Shown: positions 1 to 5,077, counted from the stretch's first letter. The stretch: 6,829 nt of DNA from Afipia sp. (GCA_020056155.1 JAGVII010000622.1:1-6829); one strand, 5' to 3'. The notes: a model not told the origin generated them from the letters alone. Numbers and translations are program-made.

Positions 1-138
1 ACCGACCACACGCTGGAAGAAGTCGGCCAGCAGTTCTCGGTGACCCGCGAACGTATCCGTCAGATCGAGGCGAAGGCGCTGCGCAAGCTGAAGCATCCGT
101 CGCGGTCAAGGAAGCTGCGGAGCTTTTTGGATAATTGA
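1..138 (+). CDS. rpoD: RNA polymerase sigma factor RpoD (sigma-70), C-terminal fragment
   Basis: This is the 3' end of the primary sigma factor gene, open at the window's left edge; 45 codons remain and the frame ends in TGA. The product directs RNA polymerase to housekeeping promoters. What is visible is the end of region 4: the region 4.2 helix-turn-helix that contacts the -35 element, read as [20 protein letters not shown], followed by the basic tail [17 protein letters not shown] ending LDN. The [18 protein letters not shown] stretch is a hallmark of group 1 sigma-70 factors, and the SRSRKLRSF tail is typical of alphaproteobacterial RpoD. A paired inverted repeat and an intrinsic terminator follow. 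Group 2 sigma factors (RpoH, RpoS) end differently, so the call is firm even from this fragment. Confidence 0.97.
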   Translation, partial: TDHTLEEVGQQFSVTRERIRQIEAKALRKLKHPSRSRKLRSFLDN

Positions 139-143
139 TTTTC

Positions 144-219
144 CATTCGTCCCCGCGCAAGCGGGACCCAGCGCTTGCACTTTAGCTACGGACTGGATTC
201 CCGCCTGCGCGGGAATGAG
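144..219. repeat. Paired inverted repeat of the dispersed 'PAQAGIQ' type
   Basis: Two arms face each other directly after the rpoD stop. The left arm (144-171) contains CCCGCGCAAGCGGGA and ends in CCCAG. The right arm (193-219) begins CTGGATTCCCGC and continues CTGCGCGGGAATGAG. Each arm is itself a small palindrome, and each is an imperfect reverse complement of the other, so the transcript can form one long stem or two short ones. Read in one minus-strand frame, the right arm gives the residues PAQAGIQ, a signature of a dispersed intergenic repeat often mis-annotated as protein in proteobacteria. It lies between the rpoD stop and its terminator, so it is probably transcribed. Confidence 0.75.
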
Positions 220-237
220 CGGCGGATAGATCGAAAC

Positions 238-268
238 AAAACGGCGGGCCGAAAGGTCCGCCGTTTTT
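238..268. terminator. Intrinsic terminator between convergent rpoD and MFS gene
   Basis: A 10-bp stem (ACGGCGGGCC, loop GAAA, GGTCCGCCGT, with one G-U pair on the plus-strand RNA) is closed by a GNRA-type tetraloop. It is preceded by AAAA and followed by TTTTT. It sits 100 bases after the rpoD stop. The A run on its left also gives a T tract on the minus strand, so it could stop transcription arriving from the transporter side. The shape is close to ideal for rho-independent termination. Confidence 0.9.
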
Positions 269-289
269 ACTTTTTCAGGGCGATGTCTC

Positions 290-418
290 CTACAGGTAGT
301 CCCCGTCTTCGCCAATCAACGTGTCGCGTATGAGGTTGGATACGGGGAAGCCGTAGCCGGTGCCGGGCTTTAGCCACATCAGGCCGCCCGTAGAGCCCAG
401 GTCTACAAAGCTGCTCCC
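290..418 (-). pseudogene. Coding-like relic, C-terminal end of an unrecognised protein
   Basis: The minus strand holds an uninterrupted frame ending in TAG that reads like real protein: SSFVDLGSTGGLMWLKPG, then TGYGFPVSNLIRDTLIGEDG, then DYL and stop. It has 41 codons, no good start codon at its head, and runs upstream into the 3' end of the MFS gene in a different frame, so it looks like the severed tail of a gene. The order Gly-Ser, hydrophobic strand, Gly-Leu, TGYGFPVSNLI resembles the last strands of trypsin-like peptidases (GDSGS...GLL...G..GYG.PI..VL), but no catalytic residues are present to confirm this. Codons such as GTA, CTA and ATA are less GC-biased than in the neighbours, which fits foreign or decaying DNA. 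The identity is a guess; that it is former coding sequence is somewhat better supported. Confidence 0.35.
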
Positions 419-441
419 GCGGACGGATGACAGGCTGGCGG

Positions 442-1719
442 CTACGTCTGCTCGTCCGTCTTCACGAACCCTTCCGGCACACCGACCGAGGGATCTTCGG
501 GGTCGAGCGTTTCGGAAATCACGACGCCGCCGACCGGCGCGGTGGTGGCAAGATCGAAGCTGGTCTTGTCCACGTCTTCCGACGCCGCCTGCACGCGGGT
601 GCGATAGAACACATAAGCCGCGAGCGCGGCCTCGACCAATGCGGTGAACAGAAACAGGCGGCGCGGCCCGTCCGGCGTGATGAAGGCGGTCGCCGCCAGC
701 GGGCCGATCACCGAGCCGAGCCCGTTGGCGAGCAGCACCGTCGCCGCCGTTGCCACCATGGTGTTGGCCGGCGTCTTGTCATAGGCGTGGGCGGCGGCGA
801 GCGAATAGCCCGGCAGCGCCAGCGCGCCGAACGCAAATCCGAAGACCAGCATCAAGGTGCCGGTGGCGGCGAGCAGCCACAGCGCGACGCCGGTGACTAC
901 CGCGCCGATCAGCAGCGCGAGCAGGACCTGTCTGCGATCGATGCGATCCGACAGCCGGCCGATCGGCCATTGCACGAACGCGCCCGCCAGCACCGCGACG
1001 CTCATGAACACCGCGACCTGATCGTTGTCGAGGCCGCTGCCCGCCGCCGAAACCGGGCCGAGCGCCCAGAACGCGCCGTTTGCCATGCCGATCGCGAAGC
1101 TCGCGATCAGCGCCACCGGCGCGGCCTCATACAGCGCGCGCGGCTGGAATTTAAACAAGGTGATCGGCGCCGGCTGCGCCGAGCGGGTCAGCGCCACCGG
1201 CACGATGGCCAGCGCCGACAGCATCGCGGCCACCATGAACGCGCCGTCCTGCTCGACCGGATAGAGCGTGATCAGCAGTTGCCCGCTGACCACGGCGATG
1301 TAGTTGACCGTGACATAAGCCGACATCACATAGCCGCGGGTATCGTTGGTGGCGCCGTCGTTGAGCCAGCTTTCCAGGGTGAGGTAAAATCCCGCCAGCG
1401 CGAATCCCGTAACCAGGCGCAGTCCGCTCCATGCGATGGGGTGAGGTGCGAGCGCGTAGGCCAGCGTCGTGGCGGCGGCGATGGCGACCATGGCCGAGAA
1501 GGCGCGAATGTGGCCGGCGCGCAGGATGACATAAGGCCCGAACAGGCATCCGGCGACGAAGCCGACATAGTAGGCCGAACCCATGAAGCCTAGAGCGAAT
1601 GTCGAAAAGCCTTCGGCCTGGCCGCGCAGCGGCAGCAGCGTGAACTGCGCCCCGTTACCGGCGAGCAGCAACGCCGCCGCCAGCAGCAGCGATGCGATCG
1701 GGCGCAAGTTCTTCACCAT
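442..1719 (-). CDS. MFS transporter, YcaD-like, 425 aa
   Basis: A major facilitator superfamily permease of the inner membrane; the substrate cannot be told from sequence. About twelve hydrophobic helices are visible: six between residues 5 and 180, a cytoplasmic loop around 181-198, and six between 199 and 372. The MFS motif A loop occurs in the second half as GRLSDRIDRRQ (254-264). The FYLTLESWLND segment (111-121), with a Glu inside a helix, is characteristic of the YcaD-type family. A hydrophilic tail of about 50 residues ending in TDEQT follows the last helix and is presumably cytoplasmic. I chose the ATG at 1719 because GGTGAGG lies at good Shine-Dalgarno distance before it; an in-frame GTG at 1734 would add five residues but has a poorer site. 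The gene is divergent from the transglycosylase and convergent with rpoD. Typical MFS length is 400-430 residues, so it looks intact. Confidence 0.93.
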   Translation of the reverse strand: MVKNLRPIASLLLAAALLLAGNGAQFTLLPLRGQAEGFSTFALGFMGSAYYVGFVAGCLFGPYVILRAGHIRAFSAMVAIAAATTLAYALAPHPIAWSGLRLVTGFALAGFYLTLESWLNDGATNDTRGYVMSAYVTVNYIAVVSGQLLITLYPVEQDGAFMVAAMLSALAIVPVALTRSAQPAPITLFKFQPRALYEAAPVALIASFAIGMANGAFWALGPVSAAGSGLDNDQVAVFMSVAVLAGAFVQWPIGRLSDRIDRRQVLLALLIGAVVTGVALWLLAATGTLMLVFGFAFGALALPGYSLAAAHAYDKTPANTMVATAATVLLANGLGSVIGPLAATAFITPDGPRRLFLFTALVEAALAAYVFYRTRVQAASEDVDKTSFDLATTAPVGGVVISETLDPEDPSVGVPEGFVKTDEQT

Positions 1720-1917
1720 CGCCCAAATCCTCACCGCCTTTTATAGCTAAACGATGACAGGCTGCATGTCGCGCTGCGATGTGTCGCCGGGGTGTTCGAT
1801 AACGCTGCGTCGCGCGGCAGCTTCGATCAGCCCCCGCGCGCTCCGATGGCGCGGAGTGCGGCGGACGTGCGGCACGCGGATTCGATGCTGTTTCGCTTAA
1901 AAGCGTAAGAACCAAGG

Positions 1918-1950
1918 CGCGGATGGCCGGGACAAGTCCGGTCATGCCGG
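1918..1950. repeat. REP-like palindrome upstream of the lytic transglycosylase
   Basis: The stretch GGATGGCCGGGACAAG followed by TCCGGTCATGCCGG is a copy of the dispersed palindrome also present twice at 2808-2899, with a few transitions. The core CCGGGACAAGTCCGG is an imperfect palindrome. It ends 25 bases before the Shine-Dalgarno site of the transglycosylase gene, so it may be part of that gene's leader. The rest of the divergent intergenic region (1735-1917) shows no gene and no convincing promoter by eye. Confidence 0.7.
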
Positions 1951-1985
1951 TGTAGAATCGCGGAATATTTGAAACGGAGTTCGTG

Positions 1986-2792
1986 ATGTCCAGACTTCGC
2001 CTCGCGATCATTTTTTGCGCCCTCACTCTCTCCACCCCCACTTTCGCCGCGCGCTGCGGCGGCGATTTCCAGACCTTCGTCTCCGCGATGGCGCAGGAGG
2101 CGCAGGCGGCGGGGATTTCGCGCGGCGTGATCGACAGCGCGCTCAACGGCGTGACGCAGGACCCCGCGGTGCTGTCGTTCGACCGCCGCCAGCGCGGCAC
2201 CTTCAACAAGACCTTCGAGCAGTATGTCGCGACCCGCGTCAGCGCGGGGCGCATCAAGACCGGCAAGGCGATGCTGCAGCGGCATGCCTCGCTGCTGTCG
2301 CGCATCCAGCAGCGTTTCGGCGTGCCGCCGGAGATCATCGTCGCGATCTGGGGGCTGGAATCCGATTTCGGCAGGGGCGATCTTGGCAGGATGCCGGTGG
2401 TCCGCACGCTCGCGACCATGGCGCATGATTGCCGCCGCACCGAACTGTTTCAGGGCGAACTGCTGGCGGCCCTGAAGATCCTCCAGCGCGGCGATCTCCC
2501 GCTGCGCGATCTGGTCGGCGCCTTTGCCGGCGAACTCGGCCAGACCCAGTTCCTGCCGTCGTCCTATATCAAGTACGGCGTCGATTTCGACGGCAACGGC
2601 CACGTCGATCTGCGCCACAGCATTCCGGACGTGCTGGCCTCCACCGCGAACCTGCTCAAGACCGCCGGCTGGCGGGCGGGCGGCGATTATCACGAAGGCT
2701 CCGCGAACTTCGAGGCGATGCGCGAATGGAATCGCGCGACCATCTATCGCAAGACCATCGGCTATTTCGCCGACCGTCTCGCGGGGCGGTGA
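1986..2792 (+). CDS. Lytic murein transglycosylase, MltB family (GH103), compact form
   Basis: A periplasmic peptidoglycan lyase that cleaves between N-acetylmuramic acid and N-acetylglucosamine, leaving 1,6-anhydro ends. Residues 1-21 form a signal peptide with likely cleavage after TFA. The catalytic acid is Glu125 in IWGLESDFG. The family motif GELGQTQFLPSSY lies at 182-194, and DFDGNGHVDL (200-209) matches the EF-hand-like calcium loop known from E. coli MltB/Slt35. At 268 residues it is shorter than MltB (about 360) and has no C-terminal peptidoglycan-binding domain; short versions of this kind occur in alphaproteobacteria. GGAG at 1976-1979 sits six bases before the ATG at 1986 and decides the start; an adjoining in-frame GTG at 1983 is less well placed. 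It stands alone, bracketed by REP-like palindromes. Confidence in the fold and activity is high; the cellular role (wall turnover or space-making) is inferred. Confidence 0.95.
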   Translation: MSRLRLAIIFCALTLSTPTFAARCGGDFQTFVSAMAQEAQAAGISRGVIDSALNGVTQDPAVLSFDRRQRGTFNKTFEQYVATRVSAGRIKTGKAMLQRHASLLSRIQQRFGVPPEIIVAIWGLESDFGRGDLGRMPVVRTLATMAHDCRRTELFQGELLAALKILQRGDLPLRDLVGAFAGELGQTQFLPSSYIKYGVDFDGNGHVDLRHSIPDVLASTANLLKTAGWRAGGDYHEGSANFEAMREWNRATIYRKTIGYFADRLAGR

Positions 2793-2807
2793 CGAGTAAT
2801 CTCTCAC

Positions 2808-2899
2808 CGTCATGCCCGGGCTTGTCCCGGGCATCCACGCCTTCATGTCAACTGAATCAAGGTCAGACGTGGATGGCCGGGACAAGCCCGGCCATGACG
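2808..2899. repeat. Facing pair of REP-like palindromes, possible terminator of the transglycosylase gene
   Basis: The left unit (about 2808-2838) reads GTCATGCCCGGGCTTGTCC then CGGGCATCCACG. The right unit (about 2868-2898) reads CGTGGATGGCCGGGACAAGC then CCGGCCATGAC. They are reverse complements with only two differences, separated by about 29 bases, so the RNA can form a roughly 30-bp stem; each unit also folds on itself. The pair begins 16 bases after the transglycosylase stop and probably shields or ends that transcript, although no T tract follows. The arrangement resembles the paired REP elements (BIMEs) of enterobacteria. A third copy is at 1918-1950. Confidence 0.8.
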
Positions 2900-2950
2900 A
2901 AGTCTGATTCCAACGATTGAAAGCGGTCGCTGCGTCAGGACGCTTCCCGT

Positions 2951-2973
2951 CTCACATGGTCTTGGCGCACGCC
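2951..2973. repeat. Detached copy of the AHSA1 gene 3' end
   Basis: The 17 bases CTCACATGGTCTTGGCG (2951-2967) recur exactly at 3749-3765, where they encode the last residues and stop of the AHSA1-domain gene on the minus strand. The next six bases differ only by three transitions (CACGCC against TGTGCC). Here the minus strand reads ACAKTM and stop; in the intact gene it reads AHAKTM and stop. No further AHSA1-like sequence is recognisable beside it. The surrounding stretch 2900-3079 holds no gene I can support. Confidence 0.6.
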
Positions 2974-3009
2974 CTCACGATGCACCATAGCGCGCTTATC
3001 GTGCCCTCG

Positions 3010-3030
3010 ACCTCTCCCCACGGGAGAGGT
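3010..3030. repeat. Short hairpin of a dispersed intergenic repeat
   Basis: ACCTCTCCC and GGGAGAGGT form a perfect 9-bp stem around a 3-base loop, followed by GAAG. The same element in reverse orientation, slightly degenerate, is at 4645-4669. The motif CTTCACCTCTCCC...GGGAGAGG is a widespread intergenic repeat in Bradyrhizobium-like genomes. It lies about 50 bases beyond the stop of the DUF6647 gene on its downstream side and could act as a weak transcript end, though no T run follows. Confidence 0.6.
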
Positions 3031-3079
3031 GAAGCGCGAGCCTGCGTCTTGCTCCGATTCAACAGGATAAAATCAAACC

Positions 3080-3535
3080 CTAGAATCCGCAGGACGTGCT
3101 GACTTTCAATGTGAACTTGTCGATGCCGAACGCCTGCTCGAGGTTTTGCCCGAACAGGTGCAGCCACTGGTCCTGCGCACGATAGGCCAGTTCCTCGCGC
3201 GCCGCCGGACATTCGTATTTGATGCCGCCGATGTTCTGAAGGTGATGCACCATCTCGTGCACCAGCACCGACAGGTCGGCCGCCGTGCCGCCGGTCCACG
3301 TCAGCGGAAGATAGATGGTCCGGTTGGGGTCGTCGTAAACGGCGACGGTGTCGCGCGGGTCGGAGACGGGAGGCATGGCGGCGATGTCGTGCCGCCGCTC
3401 GACGTGGAAGGCCTGATGGCGGATGGCCACGATCCTGGCCTGGGAGACCAGTTCGATTTTCGGCGGCTCGCTCAGGGGCGGCAGGTTGAAGTTGGCTGAA
3501 AGCCATAGCGCGATTGCGGTCAACAGGGCTGTCAT
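3080..3535 (-). CDS. Putative HExxH metal-binding protein (DUF6647-like), 151 aa
   Basis: A small exported or membrane-anchored protein with a zincin-type metal site. Residues 1-15 (MTALLTAIALWLSAN) are hydrophobic and look like a signal peptide or anchor. The sequence LVHEMVHHLQN carries HEMVH at 93-97, the classical HExxH zinc-binding and catalytic pattern; Glu114 or Glu115 in AAREELAYRAQDQW could supply the third ligand, as in gluzincins. Two cysteines (109 and 149) might pair in the periplasm. The ATG at 3535 is preceded by AGGAG at eight bases, so the start is well supported. The length fits what I recall of DUF6647 proteins, but the family name is from memory. The gene is flanked by 17-bp direct repeats and has a palindrome upstream. 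No substrate is known to me, and peptidase activity is inferred from the motif alone. Confidence 0.82.
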   Translation of the reverse strand: MTALLTAIALWLSANFNLPPLSEPPKIELVSQARIVAIRHQAFHVERRHDIAAMPPVSDPRDTVAVYDDPNRTIYLPLTWTGGTAADLSVLVHEMVHHLQNIGGIKYECPAAREELAYRAQDQWLHLFGQNLEQAFGIDKFTLKVSTSCGF

Positions 3536-3604
3536 ATCGGATGCTCCTGTCAGGGTGAGGGAGCGCGCAGGCTAGTCCCTGTTTTTGTCCCTGGATGTGA
3601 CGTG

Positions 3605-3618
3605 GCTCACGCGTGAGC
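3605..3618. promoter_or_regulatory. 14-bp perfect palindrome upstream of the DUF6647 gene
   Basis: GCTCACGCGTGAGC is a perfect palindrome centred about 76 bases upstream of the DUF6647 start codon. It is embedded in a longer imperfect one running from GGATG (about 3593) to CATCC (about 3625). It could be an operator for a dimeric regulator. No clear -35/-10 pair is visible beside it, so a regulatory role is only inferred from position and symmetry. Confidence 0.3.
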
Positions 3619-3660
3619 GTCATCCTTACGGGGGACTTGCAGTTCCGGATGCGGTAACAG

Positions 3661-3695
3661 CAAAAACGGAAAGGGCAGCACGCATGCCGCCCTTT
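3661..3695 (-). terminator. Intrinsic terminator of the arsR-AHSA1 operon
   Basis: Read on the minus strand, AAAGGGCGGC and GCTGCCCTTT pair in a 10-bp stem with one G-U, around a six-base loop, followed by CCGTTTTTG. It lies 55 bases after the AHSA1 stop codon, in the right orientation and position to end the operon transcript before the promoter region of the DUF6647 gene. Confidence 0.85.
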
Positions 3696-3719
3696 GTTGT
3701 TCGATGCGCGGATGAGAGC

Positions 3720-3761
3720 GCTCACATCGTCTGGCTCAAATCGTTTGGCTCACATGGTCTT
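3720..3761. repeat. Three 14-bp tandem units at the AHSA1 3' end
   Basis: The units are GCTCACATCGTCTG (3720-3733), GCTCAAATCGTTTG (3734-3747) and GCTCACATGGTCTT (3748-3761). The third contains the real stop of the AHSA1 gene (TGA, complement of 3750-3752); the other two carry the same TGA 14 and 28 bases further on. Because 14 is not a multiple of three, the three stops fall in three different frames, and each frame ends in a similar peptide (KTM, QTI or QTM). Confidence 0.8.
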
Positions 3762-4223
3762 GGCGTGTGCCACCAGCTGATCGAGCGCAGTGCCCCAGCC
3801 GGAGTGGAAGCCCATCTCCTCGTGGGTCTTCTTCCCCGCTTCGTCCTTGTGGATCGCGCAGGCGGTGTACTTGGTGCCGCCCTTGATGGGATCGATGAGG
3901 ACGATACCGGTGAAGAAGCCGTCGTCGCGCGGGCGGAAGCCCGGCAGCAGCGCATCGGTAAAGACCAGCTTGCGCTGCTCGACGACCTCGAGGCAGCAGC
4001 CGATGTTGTTCATGTCCTGCCCCTCGGGCGAGCGCATCACGGTGCGGAAGATGCCGCCCGGACGAAGATCGATCTCGCAGTCCACCGTCTTCCACGGCGC
4101 AGGCGTGAACCATTTCATCAGATGCTGCGGCTCGGTCCATGCTCTCCAGACCAGTTCCGGCGGCACGTCGATTTCACGTTCGAGGACGAGATCGAGTTTG
4201 GGATCGATTTTGTACGCTGTCAC
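3750..4223 (-). CDS. SRPBCC/AHSA1-domain protein, partner of the ArsR regulator
   Basis: A 157-residue protein of the Bet v 1-like START fold (AHSA1 family, named for the C-terminal domain of the Hsp90 activator Aha1), a single domain with a hydrophobic cavity that may bind a small ligand. Typical features are [20 protein letters not shown] (13-32), the KWFTPAPW segment (37-44), DLRPGGIFR (52-60), [19 protein letters not shown] (78-96) and the C-terminal amphipathic helix with [16 protein letters not shown] (142-157). The start is the GTG at 4223, overlapping the arsR stop as GTGA, with GGAG eight bases upstream; longer forms reaching into arsR are out-of-frame read-through and are rejected. 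Overlap implies translational coupling. ArsR/AHSA1 pairs are common in soil bacteria, but the natural ligand is generally unknown. A terminator follows at 3661-3695. Confidence 0.93.
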   Translation of the reverse strand: MTAYKIDPKLDLVLEREIDVPPELVWRAWTEPQHLMKWFTPAPWKTVDCEIDLRPGGIFRTVMRSPEGQDMNNIGCCLEVVEQRKLVFTDALLPGFRPRDDGFFTGIVLIDPIKGGTKYTACAIHKDEAGKKTHEEMGFHSGWGTALDQLVAHAKTM

Positions 4224-4564
4224 TTCGGTGTCTCCGTGGCGTTGAGGTGTCTGAGATAGTCGTCGAGCTGGTCGAGCCTTTTGGTCCAGAGCGTGCGCTG
4301 CGCGCCGATCCAGTCCTCCGCGGCGGCCAGCGGCTTGGGCTTGAGATGGCAGGTGCGGACCCGCCCCACTTTCTTCGACCTGACGAGGCCGCATTCTTCC
4401 AGCACCTTCAGGTGCTGAAGAAATGTCGGCAGCTTCATGTCGAACGGCTGCGCGAGATCGCTGACCGTGGCGGGACCGGATGTCAGCTTTGCCAGCACCG
4501 CGCGCCGGGTCGGGTCGGCGAGAGCATGGAACGTGTCGTTGAGGCGATCCTGATGGTTAGTCAT
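4220..4564 (-). CDS. ArsR/SmtB-family transcriptional repressor
   Basis: A 114-residue winged-helix DNA-binding protein. Residues 8-30 ([23 protein letters not shown]) are the classic ArsR opening, 33-57 ([25 protein letters not shown]) the helix-turn-helix, and 60-72 ([13 protein letters not shown]) the beta wing. The metal-binding ELCVCDL motif of ArsR/CadC is absent; only Cys58 and Cys72 occur, so metal sensing is not supported. The C-terminal [23 protein letters not shown] helix is the form seen in regulators paired with SRPBCC proteins. The ATG at 4564 has no Shine-Dalgarno sequence, and the promoter puts the transcript start almost on it, which points to leaderless translation. An inverted repeat over the -10 box and start codon suggests autorepression. 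It probably represses itself and the coupled AHSA1 gene. Confidence 0.95.
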   Translation of the reverse strand: MTNHQDRLNDTFHALADPTRRAVLAKLTSGPATVSDLAQPFDMKLPTFLQHLKVLEECGLVRSKKVGRVRTCHLKPKPLAAAEDWIGAQRTLWTKRLDQLDDYLRHLNATETPK

Positions 4565-4573
4565 AAGACTAAC
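4556..4573. promoter_or_regulatory. Candidate ArsR operator over the arsR start codon
   Basis: GTTAGTC, four bases, GACTAAC is a perfect 7+7 inverted repeat. It spans the first codons of arsR and reaches two bases into the -10 box. The symmetry and spacing are as expected for a dimeric winged-helix repressor. More half-sites of the same GTTAG/CTAAG type occur upstream at 4590-4594 and 4603-4607, either side of the -35 box, so a second weaker site is possible. Binding by this ArsR is inferred from position. Confidence 0.65.
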
Positions 4574-4599
4574 TATAGCGCCGTCAAAAGTTAGGTCAA
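4572..4599 (-). promoter_or_regulatory. Sigma70-like promoter of the arsR-AHSA1 operon
   Basis: On the minus strand, TTGACC (4599-4594) and TATAGT (4577-4572) are separated by 16 bases, close to the consensus -35 and -10 hexamers. A start six to eight bases after the -10 box falls at about 4564-4566, that is at the arsR ATG (4564). This is the clearest promoter in the window. Confidence 0.7.
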
Positions 4600-4644
4600 T
4601 GGCTAAGTATGCGACGCGTCGCCACAGTCGATACCAGTAGCTTT

Positions 4645-4669
4645 ACTTCACCTCCCGTGGGGAGAGGGA
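4645..4669. repeat. Degenerate inverse copy of the CTTCACCTCTCCC repeat
   Basis: ACTTCACCTCCCGTGGGGAG followed by AGGGAG is the reverse complement of the element at 3010-3034, with two bases missing from one arm, which weakens the hairpin. It lies between the DUF2798 gene end and the arsR promoter. The region 4600-4694 otherwise shows no gene. Confidence 0.55.
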
Positions 4670-4694
4670 GCAGGCCTGACTTGATGCGGCGTGA

Positions 4695-4970
4695 TCAGGA
4701 ACTGGATGATGGCGGCGGCGCGACCACCATCGCCACGATCCGCCGCACCAGCGGCAGCACCGCGAGCAGGGTTGGAAACGCCACCAGCCAGGAAATGCCC
4801 CAGGCTGCGGGCCACGTCGCGAGAAAAGCCTGCGTCGCACCGAGGCTCTTCAGCGTCGAAATCCCCGAAACCACGAAGGTCATCAGGATCGACAGCACCA
4901 GCGGCATCACGATCGACGCATAACGCGCGGGCAGCTTGCCGCGCGCGCGGGATTTGGGAAGCGTTGTCAT
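4695..4970 (-). CDS. DUF2798 family two-helix membrane protein, 91 aa
   Basis: A small inner-membrane protein of unknown function. After a basic N-terminus (KSRARGKLPARY, 6-17) come two transmembrane helices, about 18-38 (ASIVMPLVLSILMTFVVSGI) and 55-77 (AAWGISWLVAFPTLLAVLP), then RRIV and a short Pro/Ser tail. The KLPARY...MPLVLSILMTFVVSGIST...W..AW..SW.VAFP pattern is the DUF2798 signature as I know it, and the length fits the family. The basic N-terminus suggests it stays inside by the positive-inside rule. The ATG at 4970 has an AAAGAG-type site seven bases upstream. A small hairpin with a T tract and a 16-bp tandem repeat lie in its leader. No neighbour suggests a role. Confidence 0.88.
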   Translation of the reverse strand: MTTLPKSRARGKLPARYASIVMPLVLSILMTFVVSGISTLKSLGATQAFLATWPAAWGISWLVAFPTLLAVLPLVRRIVAMVVAPPPSSSS

Positions 4971-4984
4971 CAGGTCACTCTTTG

Positions 4985-5005
4985 AAAAACGGACCGCCTG
5001 CGGTC
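4985..5005 (-). terminator. Small terminator-like hairpin in front of the DUF2798 gene
   Basis: Read on the minus strand, GACCG and CGGTC pair around CAGG, and TTTTT follows two bases later. It lies 15-35 bases upstream of the DUF2798 start codon, so it may end transcription arriving from the basic peptide gene, or act as a leader attenuator. The stem is short (five to six pairs), so confidence is limited. Confidence 0.4.
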
Positions 5006-5037
5006 AGGGATGCGCGATGACGGGTTGCAAGGCTAAG

Positions 5038-5077
5038 ACCTGCAAAGGCAAAAACCTGCAAAGGCAAAAACCTGCAA
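5038..5077. repeat. 16-bp tandem repeat, two and a half copies
   Basis: ACCTGCAAAGGCAAAA occurs exactly twice (5038-5053 and 5054-5069), followed by a partial third copy (5070-5077); a decayed copy, GTTGCAAGGCTAAG, precedes it at about 5024-5037. It lies about 70-105 bases upstream of the DUF2798 start. The rest of the gap 5078-5321 shows no gene, RNA or promoter that I can support; a 62-codon plus-strand frame at 5126-5314 lacks any coding sign. Confidence 0.8.

Noticed and set aside
106..315. Minus-strand frame containing PLIPAQAGIQ
   Set aside because: PAQAGIQ is the translation of a dispersed intergenic repeat and a well-known source of false hypothetical proteins; the frame also covers the rpoD end and its terminator.
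427..1593. Long plus-strand frame of 388 codons opposite the MFS gene
   Set aside because: Its product is Arg/His/Gln-rich low-complexity sequence with no helices or motifs, the usual antisense shadow of a GC-rich gene; the minus-strand frame gives a clear twelve-helix MFS protein.
1827..2885. Long minus-strand frame of 352 codons opposite the lytic transglycosylase
   Set aside because: It crosses the gene and two REP-like repeats and encodes composition-biased sequence; the plus strand carries a signal peptide, catalytic Glu and family motifs.
3750..4394. 214-codon version of the AHSA1 gene starting inside arsR
   Set aside because: The extra N-terminus is an out-of-frame shadow of arsR; the GTG at 4223 with a Shine-Dalgarno site and GTGA overlap is the natural start.
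4611..4622. Perfect 12-bp palindromes GCGACGCGTCGC (4611) and GTTGACGTCAAC (5465) as operators
   Set aside because: One or two perfect 12-bp palindromes are expected by chance in a window this long, and neither is tied to clear promoter hexamers; not claimed as findings.
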